21,190 bases of DNA from a virus. The stretch lies in IMG/VR virus record IMGVR_UViG_3300034050_000162, positions 1 to 21,190 of that record. One strand, given 5' to 3'. The translations under genes were made by a program, and so were the position numbers. Under the pieces are notes generated by a model. That model saw only the letters and a program-made list of their open reading frames with translations. It was not told where the DNA came from and made no database searches. Below are positions 1-11,400 of this stretch, one piece after another (within the stretch, counting starts at the first letter, position 1; each line of letters starts with the position of its first letter).

Positions 1-1807
1 AAAACTTAACTGGCATATTCAAATAATCTGCAAGGATACTTCCTTGATTTGTATCAAAATCAAAAATATTATTTTGGTTAAAAGAAAAGTCTGTATCAAA
101 AATTTCTATATCCCCCGTTGAAGCAAAAAGTCCTCCAACAGGAACAGAACTATTTCCTAGGTCAGACATTGTTTTTGTTACAGAAAAAGAAGATGTGGAC
201 TCTGTAAGATCAACTACAAGCCTTGGAGATAATTCTATTAAATCAAAAGTACAGTTATTTTTATTCATTGTTTCAACAACAACTCTTAATCCAAGAACCC
301 ATTCAAATTCTCTAAACTGATCTAAACCATTGATATCTGTAAAGTAGTCTGGATTTGCTGCTTGTGTCACAAATTTGCTATTATAGTTTATTGTCTCATT
401 TGATACTTGCCACGAATAATTTGGAACAAATGTTTCAGCATCTTCTTTATCGTTTGTAACATAGATGTGAAATGTTCCAAGCTCATGCTCTTCTTCTTTT
501 ACTAGATAAGCATATCCTACTGGAGCGAATTCAGGAAGGAGTGTTTCGCTGGTAATAGTATCAGCAAATATAAAAATATCTTGATATTCTTGTGGAATTT
601 GTAGTCCATAGGATACCTCTACACACCCATCAAACCCAATTATAGGACTATCATCAACACGAACAGATGTTTCATCAAATTGAATTATACTTTCCCATGT
701 ATCATCTTGGTTTAATTTTTCTATTCTCCAGATGGTTGGTGTTGTTTTATTTGCATCACCATAAAGAGGGTCGGGCAAAGATTTATTATTATATCTAAGG
801 TTTCCTAGATCAACATCTCCCACGTTTGTTTGCATTTTAACAACAATTTTATTTGTTGGTACTTGATCTTTATAAACAATAAATGGAGCAGCATCTTCAA
901 TATAAAACCTATTATCTTGAGAAAAAGATATTCCTCGATCTACCTGCCTTAAAACCTGTGAAACAACGGTATCTGGTCTTGGTGTTGGCATTCCATATTC
1001 TGATCTATAAGATGTCCAATATTTAAATATGTCATCTTTGTGTGACATATAATATCTTGGCCTATTAACAATATAGTATTGATTTGTTTTTTCTTCCTGT
1101 TTTTCAGTAACTTTATCAATTGGTGATGGATTTGTAATAAATTGAGAAGGTTTGAAAAATGGTTCATTTGATATTTGAGTTACAGTTCCTGATGCAACAG
1201 CCGAAGCAACTGTTCCAGTAGATACATAGCTTACGGTAGTGTTTGTGTTGGTAATTGGATCAAATCCAACATTAGATACTGAATGTGTTCCATTAAAGTT
1301 TGCATCTGATATGCTAACAAATATTTGATCTCCTATAGTTAATAAATGAGAGCCAATTGTTAGTGTTGCAACACCACCAGTTTTAACTTTGTTGGTAACT
1401 GTATACCTGACTGGCAATTGATTTACTTCATCAACCCCAAGATATAGTGGTTTATTAATTCCAGACCTAGGTCTATGTGGCTTTGTGCAATCTTCTAATG
1501 AATAAAGAAGTTTCATTTTTTCTTTTGGGGATATAAAGATGGTAGGCTGATCGTTATCATCAAAACCACTATCGATTGCAATATCTGAATCTGTGGCTCC
1601 CGTATAATAGTTACCAATATCTGCTGGATCATATGTCATTGGAATAAGGAAGTATTGAGATGCAGAGTATGTTGGTCTATACCTATAATTTCCCAATCGA
1701 GCAATGTTTCCTGGTTGATTCATATTCCATTCAGCATAAACTGCTGCTTCAACCTGTATAGTGTCTGATGTTTTTAAGTGATTTTCTAATTCTTCCGACT
1801 GAAACAT
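1..1807 (-). CDS. Minor tail protein, partial (C-terminal part lies beyond the left edge)
   Basis: I translated this frame by hand. It opens with ATG at 1807, runs without a stop through 602 codons and is still open at base 1, so the C-terminus is missing. The start directly follows the TAA of the distal tail gene (1808-1810) and has a GAGG ribosome-binding site five bases upstream, so the two genes are translationally linked. The protein is rich in Tyr, Asn, Asp and Thr, has no signal peptide or membrane segment, and looks mostly beta-stranded. Residues about 110-120 (KPHRPRSGINKP) and 249-268 (RPRYYMSHKDDIFKYWTSYR) resemble conserved blocks of a minor tail protein that follows the distal tail gene in actinophages. 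Between them, residues about 135-212 form a separate beta-domain with an FNGT motif. Tail-tip or baseplate structural role is inferred from position and these blocks; no catalytic motif is visible. Confidence 0.8.
   Translation of the reverse strand, partial: MFQSEELENHLKTSDTIQVEAAVYAEWNMNQPGNIARLGNYRYRPTYSASQYFLIPMTYDPADIGNYYTGATDSDIAIDSGFDDNDQPTIFISPKEKMKLLYSLEDCTKPHRPRSGINKPLYLGVDEVNQLPVRYTVTNKVKTGGVATLTIGSHLLTIGDQIFVSISDANFNGTHSVSNVGFDPITNTNTTVSYVSTGTVASAVASGTVTQISNEPFFKPSQFITNPSPIDKVTEKQEEKTNQYYIVNRPRYYMSHKDDIFKYWTSYRSEYGMPTPRPDTVVSQVLRQVDRGISFSQDNRFYIEDAAPFIVYKDQVPTNKIVVKMQTNVGDVDLGNLRYNNKSLPDPLYGDANKTTPTIWRIEKLNQDDTWESIIQFDETSVRVDDSPIIGFDGCVEVSYGLQIPQEYQDIFIFADTITSETLLPEFAPVGYAYLVKEEEHELGTFHIYVTNDKEDAETFVPNYSWQVSNETINYNSKFVTQAANPDYFTDINGLDQFREFEWVLGLRVVVETMNKNNCTFDLIELSPRLVVDLTESTSSFSVTKTMSDLGNSSVPVGGLFASTGDIEIFDTDFSFNQNNIFDFDTNQGSILADYLNMPVKF
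1172..1405 (-). other. Inserted beta-sandwich-like domain with FNGT motif in the minor tail protein
   Basis: Residues about 135-212 of the minor tail protein are dominated by Thr, Val, Ser, Gly and Asn. They carry the pattern I-G-D-Q-I-F-V-S followed by FNGTHSV, as seen in small Ig-like or adhesin-like domains scattered through phage tail proteins. It lies between two blocks that look conserved, so I read it as a domain insertion. Seen directly: the composition change and the motif. Inferred: the fold and a surface-binding role. Confidence 0.45.
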
Positions 1808-2440
1808 TTAAACCTCTTCCAGAGAAAGACTTATATTCCAGAAGTCAAATCCTGTTGCTGTTCCACCACTCGACCAAGCCCCACTTCTTTTCTCAATACT
1901 ATAATCAAAAGAAGAAATATACATCTTTAAAACTTGATTATATCCACTCAATCTATTATAGTTTTCTGATCCATCTATCCTAAACTTATCGTATGCTAGG
2001 AATACATAGAATGGTCCTGGATGATCTTCATACCAAGATAGGATGTCTACTCCGCCTGCTCCACCATCAACAGTATACATCGAGTAGGGATCTGAGCTAT
2101 CGTCTATTTGTCCGTTCTCTGGATCAAAAGTAACATATTTAGAATATGCTCTAGAAGGTATTCTGTTCCAAGATGTAGATAGGTTTAACTTATCAGCAGT
2201 CCAGTAGGATCTCATGTTTCCATTAATCATTCTTTGACGCTGTTCTATTCTTTGGGCAGACATAGATATTTCCGCACGATTTCCATCTGTAAGAATAATA
2301 AAGTCCTCCCCTTCGTTACCTGTAGGAACATACTTGCCCGACTCAAGGGTTCCAGGATTATCTGACAAAAGTATTGCTTGTGGCCTTGTTGCTCCAGCAA
2401 GGTAGGATCTTCTTCCAGCCATGTATGCGCTAGTAGCCAC
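1808..2440 (-). CDS. Distal tail (Dit-like) / minor tail protein
   Basis: About 210 residues, placed between the tape measure and the minor tail protein, which is where siphophages encode the distal tail protein joining tube and tip. The N-terminus is short and basic (MAGRRSYLAG). The rest is rich in aromatic residues, with blocks such as HPGPFYVFLAYDKFRID and a C-terminal FDFWNISLSLEEV that look like the beta-rich Dit/minor tail fold. Start choice: the frame is open from GTG at 2446, but the ribosome-binding site AAGGAG (2451-2446) overlaps that codon. The in-frame GTG at 2440 sits five bases after it and is the better start; ATG at 2422 is a weaker alternative. The gene overlaps the end of the tape measure gene and ends one base before the next ATG. 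The function is inferred from position and general look. Confidence 0.72.
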   Translation of the reverse strand: MATSAYMAGRRSYLAGATRPQAILLSDNPGTLESGKYVPTGNEGEDFIILTDGNRAEISMSAQRIEQRQRMINGNMRSYWTADKLNLSTSWNRIPSRAYSKYVTFDPENGQIDDSSDPYSMYTVDGGAGGVDILSWYEDHPGPFYVFLAYDKFRIDGSENYNRLSGYNQVLKMYISSFDYSIEKRSGAWSSGGTATGFDFWNISLSLEEV

Positions 2441-5400
2441 GACCACTCCTTATCTGTGTACCCTGCATTTGTTTAATTTTCATGATAGTCTTGTTTGCAA
2501 TTTCATCGGCGGAAGCATTAGAACCACTTACATTAACACTGACGCTATAGTTATTATACATGGGTGCGACAATGTTTGCACCACTTTGTGCAGATCCACT
2601 AACTTTTGTTTCGGGGTCTGCTGAAGTATTGAATTTTGGCATAAAGAAAGATCCTTGATTTATCTTGCTAAGCATAGGAATACCATACTTATCCACCATA
2701 GACTTTTTAATTACAAACTCTCCTGGAGTAAGCATTGCCGACACAGAGTCTCTTGATCCTTGTCCTAGTATAGAACCTCCACCACTGTATTTCTTTATCA
2801 TCCCGCCAGAGTTTGCAAACACAGGTCTTCCTCCAATGAATTCCCAACTTGAATCGTCTGCAGCTTCTGCAGGTAAAGTCCCTATGTTTGGAGTAGTCAT
2901 TCCTGTTACAGATAACGCTTTTAGTGCTGCTTCATAAACTGCTAAGTAAGATCCTGCAACCCCTGCAAGTGCTATGTCTAAATTCTTTGCTGGTGTTATT
3001 GAAGCTTCTATTTCGCCAGCTTTTCTTTCCCATTCTGCTCTTGTAACCCCTGCAAGAGCAAGCTCTCTAATAGCATATGCTTCATTTTCACGATGATAAT
3101 CCAAGGTTCTTTGAAGTGCTAGGTTTTTATTGTTAAGCGGCTCTATCATGTCTTCATTTATTATGTATATTTGATTTGTCAGGTCTCTTACAAGAAGATT
3201 ATTTGCATAAATCTTATCCTCTTCTATACGAAGAAGCAAGCTTGTTTGATAAGACTGTTCTTTAATGTCTGCAATTTGTTGCTCAGCTTGTTCTCTTGTC
3301 AACCCCCCAGAAGTTCTTAGTCCAGCAACTTGATTTTCCATTCCTTCTTGCAAACCTTGTCTTGCTTGTTCTGCAGCAAATTGTGTGCTTGTAGCTCTCA
3401 TTTCTTGCGCGGCAGCTGTAGCAGCATAGATATCTCCAGAACTTAAAGCTTGTGAAAGACCAAGTTGTTGTTTTTGTTGATTAACAATATAATCATTAAT
3501 TGCTGCTACCTTGTCTAAGGCTTCAATTCTCTTGTCATGCGCTTTACGAATTTCATCTTCTTGCTTAGACATTGATTCTAGATCTTTAGATATTCCCTCT
3601 GAAACTCTATTTCTTAGCTCATCTTGTCTTTTGACATCATCCATCCCTTGTTGAATTAAATCATTCGTTCTTTGGTAATCGCTAATTTCTTCTTGTTTTT
3701 TATCTATCTTGTCTTGTTCTTGAGTAATAATTCTTTGATTTAAAACAACTTGTCTTTCCATTTCTTCAACAGTTGCTCCATTAGCTTCTTTAAATTTATC
3801 TGCTAATTCATTTACTTTTTTACGTTCTAGTTCATCGTATGCTTCTTCAATTATTTGCTTGGCTTCATCAAACTTTTCTAAATCTGGTTTTAATTCAACA
3901 GTTAGTTCTATTTTTGCATCTGACTGCAAAGCTGATTTAAGTTCATTCCACTTATCTTTGTTTTTCTTTATTGGGAATTTAGCAATTATCTCTACATCTT
4001 CTTCACTTTCAAGAATTTTGTCTATTTCCTCTTTAGTAAAGCTTCCGTCTTTTTCTAAACGAGTTCGGGCTGTTGCTTTATACCCTTCTCTTTCTTGTCT
4101 TGATGTAGCTTCATCTACTCTTTGACCTGCTTTTGATACAGTAGAAGCTTTATCAAGTCTAGTCAACCCTGACCTACCACCCAAAGCTTTCATTATTCTT
4201 TTGGCATTTTTTCCTCCTAAACTAAGAAGATCTGCAATCAAGCTTTCAGATAAATTCATTTCTCTAAGTTGATCTGACACACCACCATCAAAACTTAGTT
4301 CTTTAAGAAAGTTGTTAAAATCTTTTTTAGACTTTAGTATTTTTTTGGTTAAAGTTTTGGCTGTTCCATATAGTTTGAGAGAAGCGTTAAGTGCTGATAT
4401 CATTTCTTGAAGAGCACTCTTTTGTTTTTCTGCTGCACCTCCTCCACCAGTATCCTCAGTATCATCTGTGGTATCTTCCGTTGCTGCCGTTCCACCACTT
4501 AAAAATGGAGCAACGGAAAGAAGAGACTGAGGAACCACTTGGGTTCGATTAATTACTTCTCCATCAACAACAACCGATTGAGTAAATGTTTTTTCCCCTG
4601 CTTTTGCTGCTTTCATTGCGAGTGGATTGCTAAGAAGTGCTATGGCAAGGTCGTCTCCCTTTAAACTTAGCAAAACCATTATATCAATTGGCTTTAGTCC
4701 GTCTGGAAATGCTGAATTTAATGCGTTTGCTATTCCTTCTGATGTACTTGCACTTTTTCCAAAAACGCTTGCAATAATCTTTGGAACTATCTTTGGCTTT
4801 AGATCTCCTAAAGAGTCTACCGCTTCTTTACCAAATTCTTCTAATTTTTTTGCTCCCTTACTTATCTTTTCTGGAAGGTCATCTATCTCTACCCCAGCCT
4901 TAACTAAAGTTGTAACAAGTTTTTCACCATCAAGTGGGACTCTTCCAAAAATATCTGGGTCTAATTTTATCTTATTTATTTTTTCAATAGAACTGATAAT
5001 AAGTTCTGGTGTTAGGTTTTTATTTTTCATTACTATTTCTAAGTTTATGTCTTTATATTTTCCAAGTTTTGCTACAATATCTCCAAACTTAAGGATATCT
5101 TCTTTACTTGACAGAATTTTTTTACCAAAGTCAACATCTATAAACTCTCCAAGCCTTGTAAAGACTTGTAGGCTATCTGTTCCCATTTTTTTAAGTTCCG
5201 TATCTTGCTTTAAAAGATTTGATGCTAGTTTTTCTGGAGACGTTCCACCAAGACCTCCAACTCCAGCGATGCCACCACCCATTCTGCTTGATATGTAATC
5301 TGAAATATTTTCTTTATTAAAGAAAAAATCTAATCCTCCAAGTGCATCCATAGTTCCGTCAGTCATAGCTTGAACGGCCTTTTCTGCCATATCTGTATAA

Positions 5401-8400
5401 GATGCTTCAATGTCTTGTAATCTTTGAGAAACATTTTCTGGAGTAAGTCCAGATAAGGTTTTTGTAAGAACCTGTTCTACATAGTTCCGTTCATTTTCTC
5501 CCAAACCTTCAAAAGTTTTATCTTCTCCAAAAAACTGCTTTGCTAAAGCATCTGGATTAAAAGCTTCTGATACTCTGGATATAGTATCTTCTGAGAATCC
5601 AGCAAAAGATAGTTGATTTCCAAGAGCTTGACTCATTGCTCCTGAATCTGCTCCTAAAGAATATATCTCTCCTATGTAGTTAGCTGCATCCTCCTGTAAT
5701 CCATTTAGCTCTGATAGTCTTTTAGCATATTCTTCATACTTGATGATTCCGTTTGATCTTTCTTCCTCAAGGACTGCTTCAGCCGTTGTAAGATTCTGAA
5801 TTGTTTGCAGAGCAAATCCAAGTCCTTCTGCAGCAACTGCAACCTTTTCTATTGACTCGGCTTGACCACCAACAACATCTATAGCAGTATTAAAAACGTT
5901 AATAGTTCTAAGAATGTTGCTAAAATATCCAGAGATCCCTCCGCCACTTTCTTTCGTTTCTTTTTCAATTTTCCTGTTTGTTGCGCCGAATCTGCCTCCC
6001 TCAAGATTAATCTTGGACAGGTCAACTTCTGGGGCACTTTTCATTCTGGTTTCCTCTAAATCAATAAGCGTTTTAGATCCTTGGCCAAATACTTGATTTG
6101 CAAAATCTCTTGCAATGCTAGAATTAAGAAGAGCATCTCCTGTTGCTTCTGCAATAGCCATCCCAAATGCTTTTGCCTTATCTTCTTCTAATCCACTTGC
6201 TACGGCTTGTGTAAGAAGAGTTGAAACTTTTTGATATCTTTCTTCTGATGTTGCATTACGCAAATCTTCAATAAATTTACTCCCACCTTCAGATTCAAAA
6301 TATGAACCAAATTGACCCATAGCTTCTCTATCTTCATCGCTAAATCTAAACAATCTATCTTTAGCGTCAGGGGCTTTAAATCCAGTTGCTTCTTCGATAA
6401 TCTTCATGCCATTAGCAACGCCGCCAATGTTTGCACCAAGGTTTGCTGCTTCTTTTGCTGTATCGTCTAATTGCTTTCTTAAATAAATAAATCCACCGAC
6501 TAAAGCTGTGGTAGCAATAATGGCTAGCCCCATTGGATTTGTCAACATAGGAAGAATCATTTGTAGACCCATCAGTCCCATAGTTACTGGCATGATTTTT
6601 TGTGCCATTTCTCCAACACTGCCTCCAGCAAAAGATGCTGCCATAGATAGCCCCATGAGGCCCATCATGGCGGTGTTTCCTGATCCAGCTAGCCTTTGTC
6701 CTCTATTCGTTCCAGTATTTTCGTTAAAGCCTCCCTTCAAGAATCCTTTGCCTCCTTGTACAAGTGAAGCGCCAGCAGCCCTAACGAGGCTTCCGACAGA
6801 CTTAATGCTATCTGCAAGAATTACTCCAGCGCCCTTGACTGCCCCAACCATACCCTTTGCAGCATCTGTCAAGCTAGCTTTAAGTTTTGGTCCTTCAGTT
6901 TTTAAGATTCCCCCAATTCTTGTTATTTCATTTTTTGCCAATAACAACGCGGCACCAATGTTTACCTTTACGGTATCAAAAATAAACTTTCCACCATTAG
7001 CAATGAATGTTTTTGCAGTTACGAAAGCTTTTTTAATTTCACTAGCCCCAACAACAAGAGCTGCCCTAACGTTAACAGCTATTGTGTCTTTAATAAAATT
7101 AGCACCAGTTATCAAAGAAGATCTAACATAGTTAAAGCCATCCTTAATAATTCCTGGCCCTAATGCTATTGCTGCCTTGGCATTAAAAATTATTGTATCG
7201 TATGCAAACTTTCCTGCTGCAGCAACTTGTTTTCCAGCATTAGATATTGATGCAACAAGTTTTGAGCTTGCTGCCCACACTTTGTCTGGGGTAAGTGCTT
7301 TAATAAATGTCTTGACATCTCTTGCAAGTAACGCATTGTAGGCAGTTATTCCAGTTGCTTTTGCAGACAAGGCTGCTGAGACTGCCTTATCTCTTGCTGC
7401 TCCATACATTTCTCCAGCACGTACTTTTGCTGATCCCAAAGCAGATGCAACCTTGTCTGGAGTTAAGGCTCTTAGGGCTGTCCTTGGATCTTTCATTGCA
7501 AGAGCCTGACCTGCAACTTGAATAGAGTTTGCAAGTTTTGCTCCTGCTGCAGACAACTTTTGTCCAGCAGAAGAAAGCTTCTTGCTAACTACCTCTGCTG
7601 CTCCCTTAACCTTACTATCAATAAACTTTGCTCCATCAACAAGTTTTCCGTATGCTACCTTTGAAGCATTAATTATTGGTTTGGTCGCTGCAGTAAATGC
7701 TTGAGCAACCTTGTCTGGGGTCATTGCCCTCATCGCTCCACGCAAGTCTCCATCCTTAAGAAGAATTTTTGCAAGCCTTGCGCTATCTGTAACACTCTTA
7801 GCTGCTTGAGTAAGTTGAGCCTTTACATTTGTTGCGGCTTTAGTTATTTGCTCTGAGATTGTTTTTACTTGTGCTGCTGCCGCGTCTGGAACATAAGACC
7901 TTGCAGCCCCTCTCATAGATCCTTCTCTTAGTGAGGATGCTGCTTGGGCATTGCTTGCAGAAAATCTTTCTCTCATCTTTGCAAACTTTTCTGATATTCC
8001 TCTTAAAGACTCTTTTCCTCTATTTATTGCATCTTGACCACGATAAAATGCTTGGTTTTTTGCTCTCATTAGATTCTGTGGAAGATTAGTTTTAAAATCA
8101 TTAAACCTTCTTTGTAAATCTGCTGCTTTATTTTTCATTGTTTCTGGAAGTTTTTTAATTGAATCAAGGGCAATTATTGTTCTTATTGCGGCATTTTCAT
8201 AAGCACTCTTTACTTTTGCTGGTAATGATTTAATTGAGTCCATAGCAACAGAAGTTCTAAGTGCCGCCATCTCAAAAGCACTTTTTACTTTTGTAGTAAA
8301 AGCACTTACGGCACCCTTTAAGATTACTGGTATCTTTTTTATATCGTTTACAAAAAGTGCTGCAGCCAATTTAACATTTCCAACTACCGTATCTCTTAGA

Positions 8401-11400
8401 AACTTAAATGCATCTACGATTGGCTTTACGTATGGTCCAGAAATTTGCCTAAGAATTCCTCCAAGAATTTGCATAGGCTCTTTAAGATTTCTTAAAAGTT
8501 CTTTTCCAAGCTGAGGCAATATTCTAAAGATGTTTCCCATTTCTTTAAATATTCCTCTAGTGTCTTGTTTGAGAGTGTTGCCGCTTGTTTTTATTTCTGC
8601 CCTTGCGCCAATAATTTGATCTTTTATCATTTTTGCTTGTTTTGCTGCAGCAGACTGTGGCCTTGGTTCTTCTGCAGGCATTGTCTTTCCTCCACCAATT
8701 GGGGGTAACGGTGGAAGGGCTCCACCAGAAAGAATTGCTGCCTTTACTGATGCTGCAAAAGAGTTTCCAACTACCTTTCCTGCTGCTGATGCCCTGGTAG
8801 TATTTTTCTTAGTACCAGTTTCAATACCGTCTACATACTGCTTCATTGTATTTTCAGCAACCTTAGAAGGACTAGATATACCAAGTGCCGAATCCCCTCC
8901 AGCTCTTAGAGCAGATGCAGTTGCTGCTGCTCCAGATCTCACTGCAGCAATAACTTTCGGAGCAGTTGTAGATGCACCTGGTCTTGAAGCCATTTGATCT
9001 GCTGCACTAAGGGGAATTGCTTTTGGAGAAGATAGGTGACCAAAGTGCATTGGACCAGAAATGCCTGCTTTTTGACCAGCCCACTCTGAGAGACCTCTCC
9101 CAAATCCTTTATATCCAATCCCAAGCCTGTCTCTTGTAGTTGGATTTTCCATAGAACGTAAGGACCTTACTCCCATTAGGGAGGCTCTTCCTAGTGGGTC
9201 TGCGTGACCAGCCCCCGTTCTATTTAGTGTTGTTATTGGTGCAGTGTATCCAGGTGCCCCCATAAACTGCATTGCGGAAGTTCTTAGTGGCCCACTCAAG
9301 ACTCTTCGTCCTGTAGCAGTCTCTTGTGCCTTTATTGCAGCTGCAGTTGTTTTTGCTGCTCTTAATCTGGCCTGCTCTAATTGTTGTTCGTTTAAGGTTG
9401 CTTTTCCAGTTGCCTTAATTGTTTGGTCAACTTCTGCTTGAAAATTATTATAAAATTGATTCATTACTGGGGTCAGTCTTTTGTATGCGGCCTCTGCAAC
9501 AGCAACTTCTTGAGCTGTTTTTTTAGCAAACCCTCTTGCAAATCCCGCAGCTAATCCAGATCCCAATTGTTCTGCGGATGGGGCCGAGGTTGCTAATTTT
9601 GAAAGATTGGCGGAGGCGGTCATAGGAACTACTTGGTTTGTATATCCAGTAATGCCACTATTAAACCCTGGTAAAGTTCCTGCATTCATTGCAGCAATAA
9701 TTGAGGAATATTTTTGTGTTGCTTCTTTTGTTACAACAGACTCTCCTGGAGTAAGAAGTGCTGGTATGGTGTCTTCATTACCCATTCCAGGAACTTTTGT
9801 AACTCCCTTGCTGTATCCGCGAGCAACGACTCCCCTAGTCTGTGGACCAGTTACTATAGATCTACCAGCTTTACCCCTAGGACTAGCTGCACCCATCATC
9901 ATGGGGGCTGACATAACTGTTGCACTTAAAGCTTTTGAATAATTACCAAGCATTCCAACAAGGCTATCTAATGCTTTTCTTTGACCCAGGAATTTTCCTG
10001 TAAGATTATCAGTTGACCTGCTTAGTGCATCTGCTGCCCCTCTTGCTTCATGCTCTTCTGCTGTCAAGTGCTGGAATGCACTAGAGTCTCCTTTTAGTCG
10101 AGCAAAAAACTTTCTTGTAGTTTGAGTTAATTTCACTATATTTGCAATACCATTTGCAAGCAAACCTATTGTCATAAGGATAATAGGACCTATTCCTGCA
10201 ACGACCGCAATACCTATGGTTATAGCTTTTTTAATTCCATCTGGTAAGTCATTAAAAGCATTTGCTATTTTTGCAACAAAATCAATTACTGGCATTATTG
10301 CCTTCATAAATGTTTCGCCAATTGGAGCAATGGATACCTTTAGTCTTTCCATTGCTGCTGCAAATTTGGTGCTGGTAGCTTCTTCAATCTTAGAAAGTTC
10401 TTTTTCTGAAACAGAGGCCAAATCTTCTACAGACATGCTGGTTAGTTCAAGAGTTCTTTTTGCCTGACTACCATCTCTAACTAGGTTCTTGAATAATGCC
10501 CCCAACCTTGCATACTGATAAGTTCCAAAAACCTTTTGCAAAACTTGTTGTTGTTCAAAGTCTCCAAGTGTGGCAAGAGCAGTTCCAAAATCATCAAGGG
10601 TAGCCATAAGGTCTCCCTTATTTTTTTGAGTAATAGCATCAATGCTTATTCCATACTTACCCATTTCTTCTCTAGCTGCCTTAGTTGGATTAATTAATCT
10701 TCCAAGACCTGACTTAATGGCGTTTGCTCCTTGTTCTGCAGTAACGCCTCCCTCTCTCATAGCAGTCATCATTACAGCAAGATCTTTTATATCTCCACCA
10801 AGTCCCTTGACAACAGGGGCCACTCTAGGAATAGCGGCAGCCATATCTTGCATAGTAAGGATTGTTTCGTTTTCTGTGACGTTAAGAAAATCAATTGTAG
10901 ATGTTAAATCTTCATTGGAAACACCAAATGCGGTTTGTAGAGCAATGGTTGCGCCAAGTGCTTCATCATATTCCATCAACCCAAGGGTTGCCAATCTTAT
11001 AGTTTGTTCCGTAGCCGCACTTAGGCTTTCTCCCTGTGCTCCAGTAGCAGCTACCTTTGCTGCAAGCTCTATCGTGCTAGAAAGACTTTTACCATACTTT
11101 GTATATTCCATACCAAGATCTTTTACTGCCTCAAGATTTCTTTCCATTTCAGCAGTTGTAGTTGACAGATTTCCATAAACTCTTTTAAAAGAAATTGATG
11201 ATTGATCTATCTCTTTAAATGTTTTTGCTGCAACAGTACCCAGCATTGCTAAGGGTAGAGTGAATCCCACCATAAGCTGACGACCAGCCCACTGAGTATT
11301 TTTACCCCAGTTAAGAAGCTTTGTTGATCCTAAATCAATCATTCTATTCATTAATACTTGTCTTTGTGTTGCCATTGCAGAAGCTGAGGCCATATTGTTT

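Noticed and set aside
2444-2446. GTG 2446 as start of the distal tail protein
   Set aside because: The AAGGAG ribosome-binding site overlaps this codon; GTG 2440 has correct spacing.
4627-5298. Open plus-strand frame of 223 codons
   Set aside because: It lies entirely antisense to the tape measure gene, has no ribosome-binding site or promoter, and its Ser/Leu/Phe-rich composition is what the complement of Lys/Glu/Asp codons gives.
6508-7131. Open plus-strand frame of 207 codons (also those at 9607-9942 and 10642-11178)
   Set aside because: All are antisense to Ala/Gly/Lys-rich parts of the tape measure and lack signals for expression.
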